Source of the DNA: Bacillus sp. AFS088145
Lineage (GTDB): Bacteria; Bacillota; Bacilli; Bacillales; Bacillaceae_G
Assembly: GCF_002564465.1 (NCBI RefSeq)
Contig: NZ_NUUX01000009.1
Coordinates: 79,286 to 143,285 of the forward strand
DNA length: 64,000 nucleotides
Direction of reading: 5' to 3'
The position numbers were made by a program, and so were the translations under genes. Numbering within the stretch: the stretch's first letter is position 1; each line of letters opens with the position of its first letter. This document shows, one piece after another, positions 48,162 through 57,694 of the stretch. A model generated the notes under the pieces. It worked only from the letters and a program-made list of their open reading frames with translations. It did not search any database and had not been told where the DNA came from.

Positions 48162-48250
48162 GTCGATTTACTTAAAGAGTTTTTGGTAAACGTTGATAAA
48201 TCAAGGTTTGTTATAACCCAATTGCTTAAATATAGAAAATTCTCAATAAT
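48162..48250 (+). promoter_or_regulatory. Protease promoter module, copy 2
   Basis: GTCG (48162-48165), GATAAATCAAGG (48195-48206), ATAACCCAATTG (48213-48224), -35 TTGCTT (48222-48227), 17-bp spacer, -10 AATAAT (48245-48250). The ATAACCC box is 169 bp before the start codon. Confidence 0.65.
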
Positions 48251-48381
48251 ATAATTAATAGAAAAAAACGACAAATGTCATTCTATTTTGTTGATAACTA
48301 GAAGAAGTTGTCAAAAAAACTTAATTCTAGTAATTAACGTAAAAGGCAAACTAAGAAGAAAAATGAACTGGAGGAAGAAAA

Positions 48382-51300
48382 ATGGGGGAAAAGAGAGAAA
48401 AAAGTAAAGTTCTAAAAAGTTTTACTGTTTTAGCTTTATCATCTAGTTTTATTTTAGGTTCTCTTGGACAAGTAACAAATGTATCAAATGCAGCAAGTCC
48501 AAGTAAGGTAGAAGATATTTTGGCAAATTTAAGTTCAGAACAAAGAGCAGCTCTTAAGCAGCTTTCTACTAGTGAAGAATCTGGGCTACAAGTTTCCTCA
48601 GATATTAATTTGGACTCTACTGAACAAACGAATGTCATTGTAGAGTTTGCCAATAAACCAGTTAAGGTCGCTCAAATTGAGGCGAGTGTTGAAGGGAAAA
48701 CAATAACAACAACTGATGCACAAAAATTAATTGATCAAGACCATGCTACTTTTACAAAAGATATAGGGGAAGTTTTAACAAATACAAAAAGTAAAAAGGT
48801 AGATTATAAAATTAATCGTTCATTTAAACATGCATTCAATGGTGTTTCGATAACACTACCAGCAAATCAAATTAAGAATCTATTAAAATCAAAAGCAGTA
48901 AAAACAGTTTGGAGTAATGAGAAATTCTCAATTGATCCGCCCGCAAAAAATCAAGAAAACGAACAATTAAAAGCAGACGAGTTTAATGTTGCAAACTATT
49001 CACCTTATGATCAGCTAGATCGTCTACATGCAGAAGGCTATACAGGTAAAGGAATTAAAATTGGTATTTTAGATACAGGTATGGATTATAACCATCCAGA
49101 TTTAAAAAACGCATATAAAGGCGGATATGATTTTGTCGATAATGATAATGATCCGATGGAAACAACATATGAGGATTGGAAGAAATCAGGACAACCGGAA
49201 GTAAACGGTTCTACTTATTATACTGAACATGGTACACATGTTGCAGGAATTATCGGTGGGCGTGGAGTAGCTGATAGTGAGTATTCATCTGTTGGTGCTG
49301 CACCAGAAGCAGATCTTTATTCTTATCGTGTATTAGGTCCATATGGTAGCGGAACAAGTGAAGGAATTATTGCAGGAATTGATAGAGCAGTGAAAGATGG
49401 CATGGATGTTATTAACATGTCACTTGGAGCATCATTAAATGATCCACTTTATGCTACTTCTATCGCTGTAAACAACGCAGTATTAAGTGGGGTAACGACA
49501 GTTGTTGCAGCTGGCAATGATGGAGACAAAATGTATACATTAGGTTCGCCAGGATCAGCTGCATTAGCTTTAACAGTTGGTGCCTCATCTGTTGCAATTG
49601 ATATATATCAATATGCCGGAGTACTCAATGGTAAAAATTACAATCTAAGACAATTAACGAAAAACTATAAAGATGATTTATCAGCTTTAAAAGAGAAATC
49701 GGTTCAACTAGTCGATGTAGGACTTGGAGATCCAGCTGGTTATAAAAATAAAGATGTAAAAGGAAAATTTGTATTCATGAACCGAGGAGTTTATACATTA
49801 GACTCTAAAGTTGCATATGCCAAAGCTCAAGGTGCTGTGGGTGTTATCATGGCTAACGATGAAGCAAACAAGGCAGAGGGAGCAATTCAGACATTCCTTG
49901 GTGAATCAATGAATGCGATCCCTTCATTCTCAGTTTCATTTGAAGAGGGTTCAGTAATTTCTGCAGCATTAAAAGATGGAAAATCAGAGTTCACATTTGG
50001 TGATTTCAAGAAAATCCAAACAGTATCTGATGAATTAGCAGGGTTTAGTTCAAGAGGTCCTTCACGAATCAATTATGATATCAAACCGGAAGTCACAGCA
50101 CCAGGAGTATCAATACTAGCAACCGTTCCATTTTATGTAAATGATAAAAACGTTGACGGCTCAAAACCTGAAGATTATAAATATGCTTATGCACGACTAT
50201 CAGGTACTTCAATGGCTACTCCTTATGTTGCTGGTGTATCAGCATTATTACTTCAATCAAATAAAGATCTCGAGCCAGCAGATGTAAAATCTATTTTAAT
50301 GAATACAGCTGATCCATTAGCAAAGGATTATAGTGTATTTGAGATAGGAAGCGGTCGAGTTGATGCATATGAAGCAATCCATTCAAATGTAGAATTCCAA
50401 GTAGTAGATCAAACACCGACAATCATTAATGGAAAACAAAAAACAATCAAAGAATTAACCGGTGGATTTAGTTTTGGTTCAATTGGATTTGATAACAAAG
50501 ATATTACAGAATCTCGCAATGTTACATTGAAAAATAGAAGTGAAAAAGCGAAAACATTTAATGTAAATGTAAAATTCCAAACGGGCACTAGAGGGTCTTT
50601 AGATGCGGCTAAAAATAATGTAACATTAACTGGTCCTACTTCAGTAAAGTTAAATGGAGTTAGTTCTAAATCAATCAAGTTTAGCCTAAACATTCCAAAA
50701 ACAGCTGAAAAAGGCACATATGAAGGGTATATTGTATTTACAAATAATGCAGATCCTACTGAAGAATACCAAATTCCATTTGGTGGACGTGTTGTTAATG
50801 AAGGAATCGATTTCTTTAAAGCTGACCCATTGTTTTCAACTGATACAAGCTGGCCAGCAAATTCATTTCCATTTCTTGGGTTTGAATTCTCATTAAAATC
50901 TCACATGAAGACATTGGATGTTCTTTTATCTGATCCAAAGACAGGTGAAGATCTAGGTTTAGTTGGATCATTTACACCAATCACTTTAAATGATAATCAG
51001 TCGTATTTTATTGGAAGAGGATTTAATTCGATTTACTATCCATTTACAGGAGATTCGAAAAATCCAATTAGCAATGAACCAAGCTTTGCGCAACCAGGTC
51101 ATTATCAATTAAAGATGGTTGGAACAAATGAAAATGGAAAAACGTTCACAAAAGTTTCTGATTTCATTTACGATTTAGCCCCACCAACTATGACGTCTAA
51201 TTTTGACTCTTTAGACCAAAAGGTAATTGAATATAATGATAAACAGTTTGATTCAAATGGAGAATTTTTATACGACTTTAATATTAATCTAAATGACCCT

Positions 51301-52530
51301 GAAACAGATCAAGCAAATAAATTAGGTTTAGATGTAGATCAATCAAGCAACTCAGTTGTTTCGTTTTATAATAGTCCATTTCCTGCAAATCCAATTAAAA
51401 CAGATAAAAATGGAAACTATAGTGACCAAATTCTAGTGAGAAAACAATCTGCACCATTGGAAGTTTCGTTCTATGGTATTGATGCAGCAAAAAACTTTAC
51501 TGCTAACGCAACTAATAAGTTAAGCGTCGCATTTGTGGATCGAAATTTACCGTACTACTATTTAAAAGCAGATAAAAACCTTCTTAAGACTGGTGAAGCT
51601 GTAAATTACACTGTTCGTTCGAACAATGTGAAAAATTTAAAGACAACTAAAATTACAATGAGAAATTATAATTATGCTTCAATTGAGAATGTAGTTGTAA
51701 ATGATGCAGTTAAAAAGTATGGTGAAGCAGAGGTTAGTGTAAATACTACACCAACGAGTCATACATTTACATTTACATATTTTGGAGATAAAGCATTACC
51801 GGAAGATTTACCATTATTTAATTTTGACCTTAAAACAGATAACAAGTATCTTAATGAAAGTCCTTACTGGTTTGATATGAATGCAACAACAATAGATCAA
51901 GCAAATGTTGAGACAAAAGATATCTACACTTATATGGAAAGATATAAAATAAAGCCAACTGTTTCGAGAATAAGAGGTGTATTACAAGTTGAAGGTGGCT
52001 TAGATCCGGTTACAGGTGGAACGAATTATGCAATTGATCTAAGTAAAGCCAATGCAAAAGTAACAGTTGCTTCGTACGATGGAAAAACAGTTACTCAAGC
52101 ACCAATTACAGACAAATATGGTTCATATGATGTTGATGGGATAAAAGCTGATAAAAATGCCTATACATTAACAGTGGATGTACCTGGGCACTTTACGATG
52201 AACCAACGAGTTGTTTTATCATATGAAATTCGTGGAGAAACTGTGGGTAAATTGTATAAATATAGTTTAGCAACTGCTGCAGCTGGAGATGTTAATAAAG
52301 ATGATGTAATCGATGTTTTAGATGCATTAGCTGTACAAACTTATTGGGGTACTAATAAAGCTACAGCAGACTTTAACTTTGATAAAGTAGTAGATAAAAA
52401 GGATATGGACTTTGTTGTTCGAAACTTTGGATTACAAAATCCTACTGTTGATAATGCGCCAAAACCAAAAACTACTTATAAAGGTGCAACTTTAGATAGT
52501 ATTTTAAAAGAGTTAGGTTTAGACAAATAA
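48382..52530 (+). CDS. Vpr-like secreted subtilase with dockerin-like C-terminus, copy 2
   Basis: 1382 residues, same architecture as the first copy: signal peptide, I9 propeptide, S8 catalytic domain with Asp231, His283 and Ser610 (SGTSMATP), inserted PA domain, long beta-rich region, dockerin-like loops (DVNKDDVIDVLD and DFNFDKVVDKKD) and the tail KGATLDSILKELGLDK. It is closest to the first copy in the N-terminal region, sharing LGSLGQVxNVSNAASPSK. The strong ribosome site GGAGGAAG and an upstream region conserved with the other copies point to co-regulation. Catalytically intact by sequence, so not a decoy. Confidence 0.92.
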   Translation: MGEKREKSKVLKSFTVLALSSSFILGSLGQVTNVSNAASPSKVEDILANLSSEQRAALKQLSTSEESGLQVSSDINLDSTEQTNVIVEFANKPVKVAQIEASVEGKTITTTDAQKLIDQDHATFTKDIGEVLTNTKSKKVDYKINRSFKHAFNGVSITLPANQIKNLLKSKAVKTVWSNEKFSIDPPAKNQENEQLKADEFNVANYSPYDQLDRLHAEGYTGKGIKIGILDTGMDYNHPDLKNAYKGGYDFVDNDNDPMETTYEDWKKSGQPEVNGSTYYTEHGTHVAGIIGGRGVADSEYSSVGAAPEADLYSYRVLGPYGSGTSEGIIAGIDRAVKDGMDVINMSLGASLNDPLYATSIAVNNAVLSGVTTVVAAGNDGDKMYTLGSPGSAALALTVGASSVAIDIYQYAGVLNGKNYNLRQLTKNYKDDLSALKEKSVQLVDVGLGDPAGYKNKDVKGKFVFMNRGVYTLDSKVAYAKAQGAVGVIMANDEANKAEGAIQTFLGESMNAIPSFSVSFEEGSVISAALKDGKSEFTFGDFKKIQTVSDELAGFSSRGPSRINYDIKPEVTAPGVSILATVPFYVNDKNVDGSKPEDYKYAYARLSGTSMATPYVAGVSALLLQSNKDLEPADVKSILMNTADPLAKDYSVFEIGSGRVDAYEAIHSNVEFQVVDQTPTIINGKQKTIKELTGGFSFGSIGFDNKDITESRNVTLKNRSEKAKTFNVNVKFQTGTRGSLDAAKNNVTLTGPTSVKLNGVSSKSIKFSLNIPKTAEKGTYEGYIVFTNNADPTEEYQIPFGGRVVNEGIDFFKADPLFSTDTSWPANSFPFLGFEFSLKSHMKTLDVLLSDPKTGEDLGLVGSFTPITLNDNQSYFIGRGFNSIYYPFTGDSKNPISNEPSFAQPGHYQLKMVGTNENGKTFTKVSDFIYDLAPPTMTSNFDSLDQKVIEYNDKQFDSNGEFLYDFNINLNDPETDQANKLGLDVDQSSNSVVSFYNSPFPANPIKTDKNGNYSDQILVRKQSAPLEVSFYGIDAAKNFTANATNKLSVAFVDRNLPYYYLKADKNLLKTGEAVNYTVRSNNVKNLKTTKITMRNYNYASIENVVVNDAVKKYGEAEVSVNTTPTSHTFTFTYFGDKALPEDLPLFNFDLKTDNKYLNESPYWFDMNATTIDQANVETKDIYTYMERYKIKPTVSRIRGVLQVEGGLDPVTGGTNYAIDLSKANAKVTVASYDGKTVTQAPITDKYGSYDVDGIKADKNAYTLTVDVPGHFTMNQRVVLSYEIRGETVGKLYKYSLATAAAGDVNKDDVIDVLDALAVQTYWGTNKATADFNFDKVVDKKDMDFVVRNFGLQNPTVDNAPKPKTTYKGATLDSILKELGLDK

Positions 52531-52544
52531 TAAAAGATTTAGAT

Positions 52545-52576
52545 TAGGGAAGCCAGTTATTCTGGCTTCCCTTTTT
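52545..52576 (+). terminator. Terminator of protease copy 2
   Basis: GGGAAGCCA / TGGCTTCCC stem followed by T5. Confidence 0.88.
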
Positions 52577-52597
52577 AAGGTTGTAGAAAGAAGTTGT

Positions 52598-52705
52598 GAA
52601 GTGCAAATAAAATAGTCAAAACTTCAATTAAAAAAGCGAAATCTGCAATTAAAATAATCAAATCTGCAAATAAAATCGGTGGAACTGCAATAAAGCCATT
52701 CATAT
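52598..52705. repeat. Tandem 21-bp repeat array C (CTGCAAWTAAAA)
   Basis: Five units with core G-equivalent positions 52603, 52624, 52645, 52666 and 52687, exactly 21 bp apart. It begins TTGTGAAGTGCAAATAAAA shortly after the terminator of protease copy 2. On the reverse strand the 21-bp period gives a seven-residue hydrophobic repeat, but no ribosome site supports translation. Confidence 0.85.
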
Positions 52706-52830
52706 TAAATAAATTGAGTGAAATAGCATGGATCAGTAAAAAGATAAATTGCCCATAAACAGAAGTAAAGTCCAAAGAAACAATCGAAAAGCACAAACTG
52801 AGAAGTCAAAATAGCCTCGCGTAGACTGCC

Positions 52831-52880
52831 CCTAAAACGTTCACTTTCTTCTTTGCTCATTACCTTTTAAAGCAAACTCC
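52831..52880. repeat. Degenerate copy of the 13330-13457 hairpin repeat
   Basis: AAACGTTCACTTTCTTCTTTGC then TCATTACC and CAAACTCC match AAACGCTCGCTTTCTTCGTTGC, TCATTACC and GTAACTCC of the copper-locus element, with an internal deletion of about 20 bp and no inverted partner. A decayed remnant. Confidence 0.55.
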
Positions 52881-53060
52881 CCCATCACTCTGTAGTTACT
52901 TTTCATCAAAAAAATGTGTTGATTATTGACTATTTTAATGAAAAGCAGACTTAATAAATGATGAATTAAAAATATTCTAAAATAGTTTTATCGTGTTCAA
53001 TAAGTAAAAAAAGCTATCATTTCGGGGTTTATTTAGAACTATTAAAGTTTAATTAAAAAT

Positions 53061-53074
53061 AGTAAGCGTTTTCA
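53061..53074. promoter_or_regulatory. Candidate CcpA catabolite response element
   Basis: AGTAAGCGTTTTCA differs from the consensus TGNAANCGNTNNCA only at the first position. It is about 150 bp upstream of the -35 of protease copy 3, consistent with carbon repression of this copy. The rest of the gap from 52881 to 53150 is AT-rich without other recognised features. Confidence 0.5.
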
Positions 53075-53155
53075 AAGGGCTGGCTAATTCTTTTAAAATG
53101 ATAGAAAAATTGGGTTATTTCGATTGTTTTTCACGGGTGAATTCAGAGGAATTTT

Positions 53156-53242
53156 GTCGAATGTAGAGAGGAAGAATTTAAAACTTTGGTAAATTAGGGG
53201 AGGGATAACCCAATTGACCGAAAATTGGAAAAAAATGATAAT
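53156..53242 (+). promoter_or_regulatory. Protease promoter module, copy 3
   Basis: GTCG (53156-53159), GGTAAATTAGGGG in place of GATAAATCAAGG, ATAACCCAATTG (53205-53216), -35 TTGACC (53214-53219), 17-bp spacer, -10 GATAAT (53237-53242). The ATAACCC box is 162 bp before the start codon. Confidence 0.65.
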
Positions 53243-53366
53243 AAATGTAGAAAGTAAATTTGATGTAAAGAGGTATGTATGAAGATAAAAAGTAGCTTAC
53301 TATTTTATAAATCATAGAACTTCATTGAATTTTACTTTAGATAAATAAAAGCCAGGAGGAAGAAGA

Positions 53367-56300
53367 ATGGGGAAAAGAGTAAAGAAAAGTAAGTTTGTAT
53401 CAGGCTTTACCGTATTAGCTCTATCATCTAGTGTTGTTGTTGCACCGATTGCACATGTAACAAATGTTTCAAAGGCAGCAGGGAAAACGAAGACAGAAAC
53501 AATACTTGCAAATTTAACTTCCCAGCAACGAGCTGCTTTAAAACAAATTTCAACGAATGAATCGACAGGGCTTCAAATCTCATCAGACATAGATCAAACA
53601 ACTACAAAACAAACCTCAGTTATTGTAGAGTTTGCAAATAAACCTGCTAAGGTGGCTAAAATTGAGGCGCAAGTTGAAGGTAAATCATTAACAGAGACAC
53701 AAGCAGGGAAATTAGTTGATCAAGATCATGCTACTTTTACTGCAGATGTGGGACAAGTTCTTAAAGATGAAAATAATAAAAAGGTAGATTATAAAATTAA
53801 ACATTCATATAAAAATGCCTTTAATGGTGTTTCAATGAGTCTACCGGCAAATCAAATTAAAAATCTATTAAAATCAAAAGCAGTTAAAACTGTTTGGAGT
53901 AACGAGAAGTTCTCTATTGACCCTCCAAAGGAATCAGATAAGAACAGCGAGTTAAAAGCAGACGAGTCTAAAGTAGCAAACTATACGCCATATGACGGCT
54001 TGGATAAGCTACATGCTGAAGGCTATACTGGAAAGGGCATTAAAGTTGGTATTCTTGATACAGGTATCGATTACAACCACCCAGATTTAAAAGACGCTTT
54101 CAAAGGTGGATATGATTTTGTAGATAATGATAATGATCCAATGGAGACTACATATGCTGATTGGGTAAAAGCTGGTAAACCAGGATCTGCAAATGGAGCT
54201 GATTATTATACTGAGCATGGTACTCACGTAGCAGGTATCATTGGTGGACGTGGTGCTTCAGATAGTGAATACAAACAGGTGGGTGCAGCACCAGAAGCTG
54301 ATATTTATTCATATCGTGTACTTGGACCTGGTGGGGTTGGAACAAGCGAAGCTATTATCGCTGGTCTTGATAAAGCAGTAAAAGATGGCATGGATGTTAT
54401 TAATATGTCATTAGGTGCGTCGTTAAATGATCCACTTTATGCAACTTCTATCGCGGTTAACAATGCTGTATTAAGTGGTGTAACGACTGTCGTAGCTGCA
54501 GGAAATGATGGAGACAAAATGGACACATTAGGTTCACCGGGAGCGGCTGCATTAGCATTAACTGTCGGAGCTTCATCTGTTGCAATTGATCTTTATCAAT
54601 TTAACGGAACACAGGATGGAAACAAATACAACTTTAGACAATTAGCTCAAAACTACTCCGATAATTTAACGACATTAAAAGGTAAAACCTATCAACTTGT
54701 TGATGTAGGTTTAGCAAATCCATCTGATTTTACAGGAAAAGATTTAAAAGGCAAGATTGCTTACATTCAACGTGGAACGATTGCTTTAATTGATAAAATT
54801 AAAAATGCAAAAGCAGCTGGCGCTGTAGGTGTATTAATGGCTAATAATATTGATAACCAAAGTGAAGGAGCAATCCAAGCATTTTTAGGTGAGTCGGTCG
54901 ATGCTATTCCTTCATTCTCAGTATCATATGAAGAGGGATTAAAAATCACAGCAGCGGTTAAAGCAGGTAGAAATGAAGTTTCTTTTGGTGATTATACTAA
55001 GCTACAAACAGCTTCAGATGAATTAGCGACGTTTAGTTCAAGGGGACCATCACGTGTAAACTATGATATCAAGCCAGAAGTGACTGCTCCGGGTGTTTCG
55101 ATTCTTTCAAGTGTACCATTTTATGTAAATAATAAAACAGGCGATGGATCAAAGCCTGAAGATTATAAGTATGCATATGAGCGTATGTCTGGAACATCAA
55201 TGGCAACACCATATGTAGCAGGTGTATCTGCCCTATTACTTCAATCAAATAAAGACTTACAACCAGAAGATATAAAATCAATCTTAATGAATACTGCTGA
55301 TCCATTATCAAAAGCTTATAGTGTATTTGAAGTAGGTAGTGGACGTGTAGATGCATATGAAGCAATTCATTCAAATGTAGAATTAGAAGTGGTTGATAAA
55401 ACACCAACGATCGTAAACGGCAAAGAAAAATTAATTAATGAGTTAACCGGTGGGATGAGCTTTGGTTCATACAGATTTGATAATAATGATATTGCAGATT
55501 CTCGTAGTGTTACTTTAAAGAATCGTAGTGAAAAAACAAAAACATTTAGTGTTGACGTGAAATATCAAACTGGATTAAGAGGATCTAAGGATGCAGCTTC
55601 GAATAATGTTACACTTTCAGGACCTACATCAGTGAAGTTAAATGGAATTAGTTCAAAATCAATTAAGTTTAATTTAAACATTCCAAAAACTGCTGAAAGA
55701 GGAACTTATGAAGGGTATGTTACATTCACGAATACTCAGGATCCAACTGAGCAATATCAAATTCCGTTTGGTGTTCGTGTAGTTGAAGAGGGGATCCAAT
55801 CATTTAATTTAATCAATCCACTTTATTCAAATAAAATTACGAATCCAACTTATGCGTACCCATTTATTGATGGAAGTGTTTCTATAAAAACACATATGAA
55901 ATCATTAGATGTTGTCGTACAGGATCCAACAACTGGTCAAGATTTAGGTATTATTGGTTCATTTAATACTTCAGTAATAAAAGAAGGTGTCGTTTACAAT
56001 ATCGGTAGACTTGTTGGCGGATATTACTTCCCATTTACTGGAGATGCTAAAAACCCAATTAGCAGTAAATATGAATTAATTAAACCAGGACATTACAAAT
56101 TAAGACTAGTTGGTGTGAGTGAAAGTGGAAAAACATTTGCTGAAGCTAGAGACTTTATGCTGGAATATGCTGTTCCTAATATGACTTCAAGCTTTGACAA
56201 GTTAGATCAAAAGGTTATCGAGTATAGTGATAGTCAACTAGACAAAAATGGACAAATGTTATATGACTTCAACATTAACGTAAATGATCCAGAAATTGAA

Positions 56301-57539
56301 GAAGCGAAAAAATACGGTATTAAAGCTGTTCAATCAGATAACACAATTGTTTATACTTATAATTCTTTCTTCCCATCATTACCTATTAACGTAGATAAAA
56401 ATGGGGATTATACGGATCAAATTTTAGTTGATAGTAAATATTCTGTATTACCATTAACATTCTATGGAATGGATGCAGCGCTAAATCCAACTGCTCAAAT
56501 TAGAATTTCTTTTGTAAAAAATACAACTCCGTATTATTACTTAAAAGCGAATAAGCAAAATATTGTACCTGGTGATACAGTAAACTACTCAGTTAAAGCA
56601 AATAATATTAGTAACTTAAAAACTACTAAATTAACGCTTCAATTGAATAATAATCAAGGAATCATTGACAATATTCTAGTAAATGATGAAGTTAAAAAAT
56701 ATGGGGATGCACAAGTTACAGTAAAAACATCTCCTACTACTTGGGATTATATTACGCAATATGACTTTACTTTTACTTACTCAGGTTCTGCTAAGTTACC
56801 TGAAGACACTCAATTATTTAATTTCGATATTAAAACATTAGATAAATCATTTACAACAGGTTCAGCAATCAACTTCTCAGGTAACGGTACATCTACAATT
56901 GATACATCAAATGTTGAAACGAAAAATGTCTACACTTATATTGAAGGTTACAATGTAAAACCAACAGTTTCAAAACTGTCAGGTACACTTCAAGTAGAAG
57001 GTGCAAAAAATCCTTTAACAGGTGAAACAAACTATGCGATCGATCAAAGTAAATTAGGTGCGAAAATTACATTAACATCTTATGATGGTAAAACTGTTTT
57101 ACAAGCACCAATCACATCAAAACAAGGTGATTATGCATTCGATGGTGTGAAATTAGACAGTAAACCTTATACATTATCAGTTGATGTACCAGGTCACTTT
57201 ACAATGAATCAAACAATGGATAATTTATTTGATAATATCCGTGGTGATTTAATCGGTAAGCAATTGCGCTATTTATTGGATGTGGCTCCTGCTGGTGATG
57301 CAAATAAAGATGATGTAATCGACGTACTCGATGCATTAGCTGTACAAACTTACTGGGGTACAAACAAAGCATCTGCTGACTTCAATTTTGATAAAGTAGT
57401 TGATGCAAAAGATATGGATTATGTAGTTAAGAACTTTGGATTACAAAATTCAACAGTTCCAAATCCTCCTCAAGCTAAAAAATCATTTAAAGGTGCTACA
57501 TTAGATAGTATCTTAACAGAGTTAGGATTAAACAAGTAA
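53367..57539 (+). CDS. Vpr-like secreted subtilase with dockerin-like C-terminus, copy 3
   Basis: 1390 residues with the same domain order. Signal peptide (about 1-37), I9 propeptide, S8 domain with Asp231 (GILDTGIDYNHPD), His284 and Ser611, PA insertion, beta-rich region, dockerin-like loops (DANKDDVIDVLD and DFNFDKVVDAKD) and the tail KGATLDSILTELGLNK. It has the most divergent signal peptide (SSVVVAPIAHVTNVSKAAG) and beta-rich region (about 860-1250) of the three. The catalytic region remains nearly identical to the others, consistent with divergence of substrate-facing modules. It also has a candidate CcpA site upstream. Confidence 0.92.
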   Translation: MGKRVKKSKFVSGFTVLALSSSVVVAPIAHVTNVSKAAGKTKTETILANLTSQQRAALKQISTNESTGLQISSDIDQTTTKQTSVIVEFANKPAKVAKIEAQVEGKSLTETQAGKLVDQDHATFTADVGQVLKDENNKKVDYKIKHSYKNAFNGVSMSLPANQIKNLLKSKAVKTVWSNEKFSIDPPKESDKNSELKADESKVANYTPYDGLDKLHAEGYTGKGIKVGILDTGIDYNHPDLKDAFKGGYDFVDNDNDPMETTYADWVKAGKPGSANGADYYTEHGTHVAGIIGGRGASDSEYKQVGAAPEADIYSYRVLGPGGVGTSEAIIAGLDKAVKDGMDVINMSLGASLNDPLYATSIAVNNAVLSGVTTVVAAGNDGDKMDTLGSPGAAALALTVGASSVAIDLYQFNGTQDGNKYNFRQLAQNYSDNLTTLKGKTYQLVDVGLANPSDFTGKDLKGKIAYIQRGTIALIDKIKNAKAAGAVGVLMANNIDNQSEGAIQAFLGESVDAIPSFSVSYEEGLKITAAVKAGRNEVSFGDYTKLQTASDELATFSSRGPSRVNYDIKPEVTAPGVSILSSVPFYVNNKTGDGSKPEDYKYAYERMSGTSMATPYVAGVSALLLQSNKDLQPEDIKSILMNTADPLSKAYSVFEVGSGRVDAYEAIHSNVELEVVDKTPTIVNGKEKLINELTGGMSFGSYRFDNNDIADSRSVTLKNRSEKTKTFSVDVKYQTGLRGSKDAASNNVTLSGPTSVKLNGISSKSIKFNLNIPKTAERGTYEGYVTFTNTQDPTEQYQIPFGVRVVEEGIQSFNLINPLYSNKITNPTYAYPFIDGSVSIKTHMKSLDVVVQDPTTGQDLGIIGSFNTSVIKEGVVYNIGRLVGGYYFPFTGDAKNPISSKYELIKPGHYKLRLVGVSESGKTFAEARDFMLEYAVPNMTSSFDKLDQKVIEYSDSQLDKNGQMLYDFNINVNDPEIEEAKKYGIKAVQSDNTIVYTYNSFFPSLPINVDKNGDYTDQILVDSKYSVLPLTFYGMDAALNPTAQIRISFVKNTTPYYYLKANKQNIVPGDTVNYSVKANNISNLKTTKLTLQLNNNQGIIDNILVNDEVKKYGDAQVTVKTSPTTWDYITQYDFTFTYSGSAKLPEDTQLFNFDIKTLDKSFTTGSAINFSGNGTSTIDTSNVETKNVYTYIEGYNVKPTVSKLSGTLQVEGAKNPLTGETNYAIDQSKLGAKITLTSYDGKTVLQAPITSKQGDYAFDGVKLDSKPYTLSVDVPGHFTMNQTMDNLFDNIRGDLIGKQLRYLLDVAPAGDANKDDVIDVLDALAVQTYWGTNKASADFNFDKVVDAKDMDYVVKNFGLQNSTVPNPPQAKKSFKGATLDSILTELGLNK

Positions 57540-57570
57540 TAAAGAGTAAAAGATTTTATAAGAATTTTAA

Positions 57571-57612
57571 GCAGCCTTCTCCGGATTAGTTTATAGGAGA
57601 AGGCTTTTTATT
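57571..57612 (+). terminator. Terminator of protease copy 3
   Basis: AGCCTTCTCC / GGAGAAGGCT stem followed by T5. Confidence 0.88.
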
Positions 57613-57694
57613 TTAGTTCATTGGTAAATTTATACATAATAAAATTCACTTCAGGTTAATTTAAAGAAATAAAGGATTTGTAGGGAGACTTTTT

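Noticed and set aside
52575-52796. Reverse-strand open frame of 73 codons with hydrophobic seven-residue repeats over array C
   Set aside because: No ribosome site, the repeat is explained by the 21-bp DNA period, and the related array B breaks the frame.
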